DNA of 9,699 bases from an uncultured Chlorobiales bacterium. Its GTDB lineage: Bacteria > Bacteroidota > Chlorobiia > Chlorobiales > Thermochlorobacteraceae. Made by a program: the position numbers and the translations under genes. Below the pieces are notes generated by a model, which saw nothing but the letters and a program-made list of their open reading frames with translations, searched no databases and was not told the DNA's origin. The stretch's first letter is position 1. Every line of letters begins with the position of its first letter. Positions 6,715 to 9,699 of the stretch are shown here, one piece after another. Location of the stretch: NCBI GenBank assembly GCA_937959145.1, contig CALGMC010000322.1, positions 1 to 9,699 of the forward strand, in the 5' to 3' direction.

Positions 6715-7119
6715 ATGACGATTCCTGAAATTCTTTCCACCTTCAAAACGATTGCGGTCGTCGGACTTTCGGACAAGCCTGAAAAGCCAAGCCACAGCGT
6801 TTCAAAGTATATGCTTGAAGCCGGCTACACGATTATCCCCGTCAATCCAATGCACGAGCAGGTCTTCGGATTGAAGTGCTATCCGAGCCTTACGAGTTTG
6901 CCCGATGAAGTGAAAGCGTCGATTGAAATCGTCAATGTGTTTCGCAAGCCGAGCGATGTGCCGCCGATTGTTGATGAAGCGATTCAGATAGGCGCGAAAG
7001 CGATATGGCTACAACTTGGAATTACGCATGAGGCGTCGGCAGAAAAAGCCCGTTTGAGCGGACTCGAAGTGGTTCAGAATCGATGCATTTTGGTCGAGCA
7101 TCAGCGATACTTTTCATAA
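6715..7119 (+). CDS. Small CoA-binding Rossmann-fold protein (CoA_binding_2, YccU-like)
   Basis: A 134-residue cytoplasmic protein that is a single CoA-binding domain. Seen: a first strand and turn AVVGLSDKPEKPSHSV (14-29), where the glycine turn and PSH block match the family's nucleotide-binding loop; YMLEAGYTIIPVNP (32-45); VNVFRKP (73-79); AIWLQLGI (96-103); and the closing VVQNRCILVEH (119-129) with the conserved NRC at 122-124. This matches YccU-type proteins and the CoA-binding domain of succinyl-CoA ligases, without the ligase parts. The physiological role of stand-alone members is not settled; some are linked to CoA or CoA-protein redox protection. It sits 31 bases after the DUF547 gene and 16 bases before the barrel-protein gene. 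The start follows a pyrimidine-rich stretch with no Shine-Dalgarno. Confidence 0.92.
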   Translation: MTIPEILSTFKTIAVVGLSDKPEKPSHSVSKYMLEAGYTIIPVNPMHEQVFGLKCYPSLTSLPDEVKASIEIVNVFRKPSDVPPIVDEAIQIGAKAIWLQLGITHEASAEKARLSGLEVVQNRCILVEHQRYFS

Positions 7120-7135
7120 CCTTTCCCCAATCGGC

Positions 7136-8647
7136 ATGCGCGTTGCTTGGATTTTCACTTTTGCCATTTTCACCGTTCCCTTTGCACTTCTTGCACAGCC
7201 CAAAGAAAGCAACATCGGCAGAATGTTCGCCAAAGAAGAAACCCTTGACGCATGCGGCACGGTTGTCGACACGATTTTCATCGCAGGCAACGAACACACG
7301 AAGCGGTTTGTAATTCGTCAAGAGTTTCCATTTGAAGAAGGCGATACGCTCACGATGCAATCGCTGACGATTGCGCAACAATTAACCTACAATCTTCAAC
7401 TCTTCAACTTGGTGAATGTATCGGCGAAGCGATTTATGCCGTTTTCGCCTGTGCAGATTGCTTCGTCGGATACGATTTTGATGCAAGTCTATGAACTCGG
7501 ACAAAGCAAAGCCGATGAATTAGGGCGTCCATACACGCTCGTCTTTGTTGAGGTTTATGAACGATGGTTTATTTTTCCACAACCGATTTTTGATTTGCGC
7601 GGCATTAGTTTAACGCAGTGGTTCAAAAAGCCAACGATGTCGAATGTCAATGCGGGGATTGCCGTTTTCCACACAAACTTGACGGGCTACAAGGACCGAC
7701 TGACGATGAGTTTCGGCGTTGGCTTCGATCCGTTTTTTCGTCTCTCGTATTTCACGCCGTATTTGTGGAGCGAAACGCGCATTGGGCTGGGCACATCGCT
7801 TCTTTGGCGCGACCTCAACAACCTTGCGCTCGATACGCGCACAGGTCAGGTGGCTCGGTTCATTCAGCGCACATTCAGCGGCTTGATTTCAATTAGCGAT
7901 AGACTTTCTACATTTGATTTTATCGGCGCGAGCGTCGGCTATACCACGCTTCGCGTTAATGAAGAGAGCAAACAGGCACAGCCCTCCGCAACCGTCTCGC
8001 CTGATGGCGTCGATATTTTTCCAACAATTTCCTTCACTTACACGCATAGCCGATTGGATTTCAATCAATGCCCGACCGATGGACTTTATTTTTCAACGCG
8101 CCTTACAAAAGTCGGATTACCTAACTCACAAAACAAAATTGACATTACTCGCGCGCGCTTGGACTTTCGCATCTATCGAAAAATTCTCGGCAACCTCTCG
8201 CTCGGCTTCTACAATTTGAGCATTCTTTCGCTCAACCAACCTGTGCCAAATCATCAACGGCTCTTCTTCGGATACGACATTCTCTTGCGCGGCTACACCG
8301 ATAGAATTTTAGAAGGCGATAACCTCCAACTCAACACCGTTGAACTACGCTATCCAGTGATTCCGCTTCAAGCCGTAAAATTTGACTTCATTCCGTTCGA
8401 GCGATTTCAGATTTTTCAGTATGGCATGTTTCTGACGGCATTTCTCGATGCGGGGAATGTATGGTATAACTCGCGCTCTGTCGGCTTTGGACTCCGCCAA
8501 GTGCACTACGATTTCAGCAAGAACAAATATGGCTACGGCTTCGGCGTCGTCATGGTCGGCGGATACGAAGCCACAGCACGACTCGACTTCGCCTTCAACC
8601 AACAGGGGCGATTTCAAATCGTGATTGAAAACGAAATTTCCTTTTAA
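7136..8647 (+). CDS. Omp85/BamA-family outer-membrane barrel protein with one POTRA domain
   Basis: A 503-residue outer-membrane protein. A signal peptide covers 1-20 (cleavage near LLA-Q). Residues about 44-141 form one POTRA-like module: VVDTIFIAGNEHTKRFVIRQEF (44-65) is the typical first strand and helix, ending with the VFVEVYERW strand (136-144). From about 165 on, alternating aromatic and polar strands make a C-terminal beta barrel. The loop-6 motif LRGY at 384-387 is in the right position, followed by a run of strands and a C-terminal phenylalanine (IENEISF, 497-503) as expected for the beta-signal recognised by BAM. Family logic implies insertion or translocation of envelope proteins or lipids. 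Classical BamA is about 800 residues with several POTRA domains, so this is a short paralogue rather than the core BamA. No patatin or protease passenger is fused. It is 8 bases upstream of the glycosyltransferase gene. Confidence 0.88.
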   Translation: MRVAWIFTFAIFTVPFALLAQPKESNIGRMFAKEETLDACGTVVDTIFIAGNEHTKRFVIRQEFPFEEGDTLTMQSLTIAQQLTYNLQLFNLVNVSAKRFMPFSPVQIASSDTILMQVYELGQSKADELGRPYTLVFVEVYERWFIFPQPIFDLRGISLTQWFKKPTMSNVNAGIAVFHTNLTGYKDRLTMSFGVGFDPFFRLSYFTPYLWSETRIGLGTSLLWRDLNNLALDTRTGQVARFIQRTFSGLISISDRLSTFDFIGASVGYTTLRVNEESKQAQPSATVSPDGVDIFPTISFTYTHSRLDFNQCPTDGLYFSTRLTKVGLPNSQNKIDITRARLDFRIYRKILGNLSLGFYNLSILSLNQPVPNHQRLFFGYDILLRGYTDRILEGDNLQLNTVELRYPVIPLQAVKFDFIPFERFQIFQYGMFLTAFLDAGNVWYNSRSVGFGLRQVHYDFSKNKYGYGFGVVMVGGYEATARLDFAFNQQGRFQIVIENEISF

Positions 8648-8655
8648 GTTCTGCA

Positions 8656-9363
8656 ATGAAAATCTCGATTGTGATTCCAACGCTCAATGAAGCCTCGCAT
8701 ATTCAGCGCACCCTTCACTCGATTGCGTCACAAGCACTTTCAGAAAACTTGAAGGTCGAACTCTTAATCGCGGACGGCGGCTCAACCGATGGCACGCCTG
8801 AACGCATCATGGAATTCTTTGAGACCAACGACACGCTTCCGATTAGAATGTTTCTCTCCGAAAAAGGGCGCGCCAAGCAGATGAACTGCGGCGCACATTT
8901 CGCCAGCGGTGATGTGCTTCTTTTCCTTCACGCCGACACGCAACTTGGCGAAAATGCTCTCTTGGAACTTGCGCGCGCGTTAGAAAATCCAAAGGTCGAG
9001 TTTGGCTACTTCGCCATGCGATTCGATTCCGACAATCCTATCGCGCAGTATTACGCATCATTCACAAACATCAACTCGCTTCTAACGCACTATGGTGATT
9101 CGGGCATTTTCGCTCGTCGCAATTTTTTTGAACGCATCGGAAAATTTCCTGAACAAGAATTGCTCGAAGACGTCGAGTTTCTTCAACGCGCGGCACGCCT
9201 TGCTGAACCTTTCCTCATCGAACGCGCAACGGTTATCACATCAGCGCGACGGTTTGAGAAAAACGGATACCTTTTTCAAATGCTTTCTAACATTGGGATT
9301 GTTGGGCTCTACAAACTCGGCGCGTCGCCTAATTGGCTGAAACAATTTTATCAAGGCAAGTAG
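8656..9363 (+). CDS. Family 2 glycosyltransferase, TIGR04283 type
   Basis: A 235-residue GT-A fold glycosyltransferase, cytoplasmic with no clear membrane span. Motifs: IPTLNEA (7-13) for the nucleotide fold, DGGSTDGT (40-47), GRAKQMNCGA (71-80), the metal and sugar-nucleotide motif LHADT (91-95), then GDSGIFARRNFFERIGKFPE (147-166), the catalytic-base candidate LLEDVEF (169-175), and the TSARRFEKNG tail (195-204). The GRAKQMN block with the DSGIFARR and ED block is characteristic of the TIGR04283 subfamily, often encoded beside a TIGR04282/DUF2064 partner and rSAM/selenodomain proteins; no such partner is visible here. Donor and acceptor sugars are unknown. It sits 8 bases after the barrel-protein gene and 13 bases before rsmD, so an operon with these is likely. 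Confidence 0.93.
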   Translation: MKISIVIPTLNEASHIQRTLHSIASQALSENLKVELLIADGGSTDGTPERIMEFFETNDTLPIRMFLSEKGRAKQMNCGAHFASGDVLLFLHADTQLGENALLELARALENPKVEFGYFAMRFDSDNPIAQYYASFTNINSLLTHYGDSGIFARRNFFERIGKFPEQELLEDVEFLQRAARLAEPFLIERATVITSARRFEKNGYLFQMLSNIGIVGLYKLGASPNWLKQFYQGK

Positions 9364-9370
9364 GGAGAGA
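9362..9370 (+). promoter_or_regulatory. Shine-Dalgarno site that fixes the rsmD start
   Basis: AGGGAGAGA overlaps the last two bases of the glycosyltransferase stop and lies 6 bases before a GTG at 9377. The nearby ATG at 9375 is followed at once by TGA, so it cannot be the start. This is the only obvious purine-rich ribosome-binding site among the plus-strand genes here. Confidence 0.7.
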
Positions 9371-9376
9371 TTGCAT

Positions 9377-9699
9377 GTGAGAATTATTGCAGGAAAGTTT
9401 CGCAGTCGTCGCTTGAAGACGATAGATTCAACCCTTGTGCGACCAACAACCGACCGCGTGCGTCAAGCCGTTTTCGACACGCTTGCGGCGAGAATAAACT
9501 TTGAAGGCATAACCGTATTGGATTGCTTTGCGGGAAGCGGACTTCTGGGGTTTGAAGCCGTAAGCAGAGGCGCAGTGCGCGTTTCATTTGTTGAGCAAAA
9601 CCCGAAAGTGGCGGCGCACATTTCAGAGTCCATTCGGCTCTTGCAACTTCAAGCACAAGCCACTTTGCATTTGACCGATGCGATGCGCTTTATCGCCGA
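9377..9699 (+). CDS. rsmD: 16S rRNA (guanine-N2) methyltransferase RsmD, N-terminal part
   Basis: The 5' 107 codons of a gene that continues past the window. RsmD adds a methyl group from S-adenosylmethionine to G966 of 16S rRNA (E. coli numbering) in the assembling small subunit. The start is GTG, giving RIIAGKFRSRRLKT, the N-terminal block of RsmD, then RPTTDRVRQAVFDTL (24-38), which is very characteristic. The SAM-binding motif I is VLDCFAGSGLLGFEAVSRGA at 48-67, followed by a VEQN acidic turn (73-76). The catalytic NPPY motif would be beyond the window. It follows the glycosyltransferase stop by 13 bases with a good Shine-Dalgarno, implying cotranscription. In many genomes rsmD precedes coaD, which could be checked just downstream. 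Confidence 0.93.
   Translation, partial: MRIIAGKFRSRRLKTIDSTLVRPTTDRVRQAVFDTLAARINFEGITVLDCFAGSGLLGFEAVSRGAVRVSFVEQNPKVAAHISESIRLLQLQAQATLHLTDAMRFIA

Noticed and set aside
7022..7381. 119-residue open frame on the minus strand across the CoA-binding/barrel gene junction
   Set aside because: It is antisense to two well-supported genes and has no recognisable domain.
9384..9656. 90-residue open frame on the minus strand at the right end
   Set aside because: It is antisense to rsmD, which shows clear family motifs on the plus strand.

Overview
The window looks like an ordinary chromosomal segment from a Gram-negative, diderm bacterium of the Bacteroidota/Chlorobiota (FCB) side of the tree; a Chloroherpeton-like Chlorobi relative is my best guess, at low confidence. 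The signs are an outer-membrane beta-barrel protein, an outer-membrane-type lipoprotein, secreted DUF547 and FecR-domain proteins, and start codons that nearly all lack a Shine-Dalgarno sequence (rsmD at the right edge is the clear exception). No mobile element, CRISPR array, tRNA or rRNA was seen. Coding density is high; the longest stretch without a gene is about 170 bases (3462-3631).

Layout, left to right. (1) The last 48 codons of lysA (diaminopimelate decarboxylase, + strand). (2) A two-gene minus-strand unit, read from about 3461 down to 175: a secreted FecR-domain protein with a long charged coiled coil, overlapping by 4 bases a large multi-pass sensor histidine kinase (PDZ-like region, about ten membrane segments, GAF-like region, HisKA and HATPase_c). 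(3) A 170-base divergent region. (4) A two-gene plus-strand unit: a membrane class III adenylate cyclase (extracytoplasmic sensor, HAMP, catalytic domain with the Lys/Thr substrate pair), overlapping by 4 bases a TPR lipoprotein. (5) A run of plus-strand genes with small gaps: a DUF547 secreted protein, a small CoA-binding Rossmann protein, a one-POTRA BamA/Omp85-type barrel protein, a TIGR04283-type family 2 glycosyltransferase, and the 5' part of rsmD (16S rRNA guanine-N2 methyltransferase, GTG start), cut off by the window end.

The centre is the interesting part. From about 175 to 5850, two translationally coupled pairs diverge from one short control region. Each pair joins a membrane signal transducer (histidine kinase or adenylate cyclase) to an envelope protein (FecR-coiled coil or TPR lipoprotein). 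No response regulator, sigma factor, TonB receptor or cAMP receptor is encoded alongside. I infer a candidate envelope-sensing module that couples phosphorelay and cAMP signalling. The domain calls rest on visible motifs; the functional link is inference from layout only. The remaining genes are recognisable housekeeping or envelope functions.
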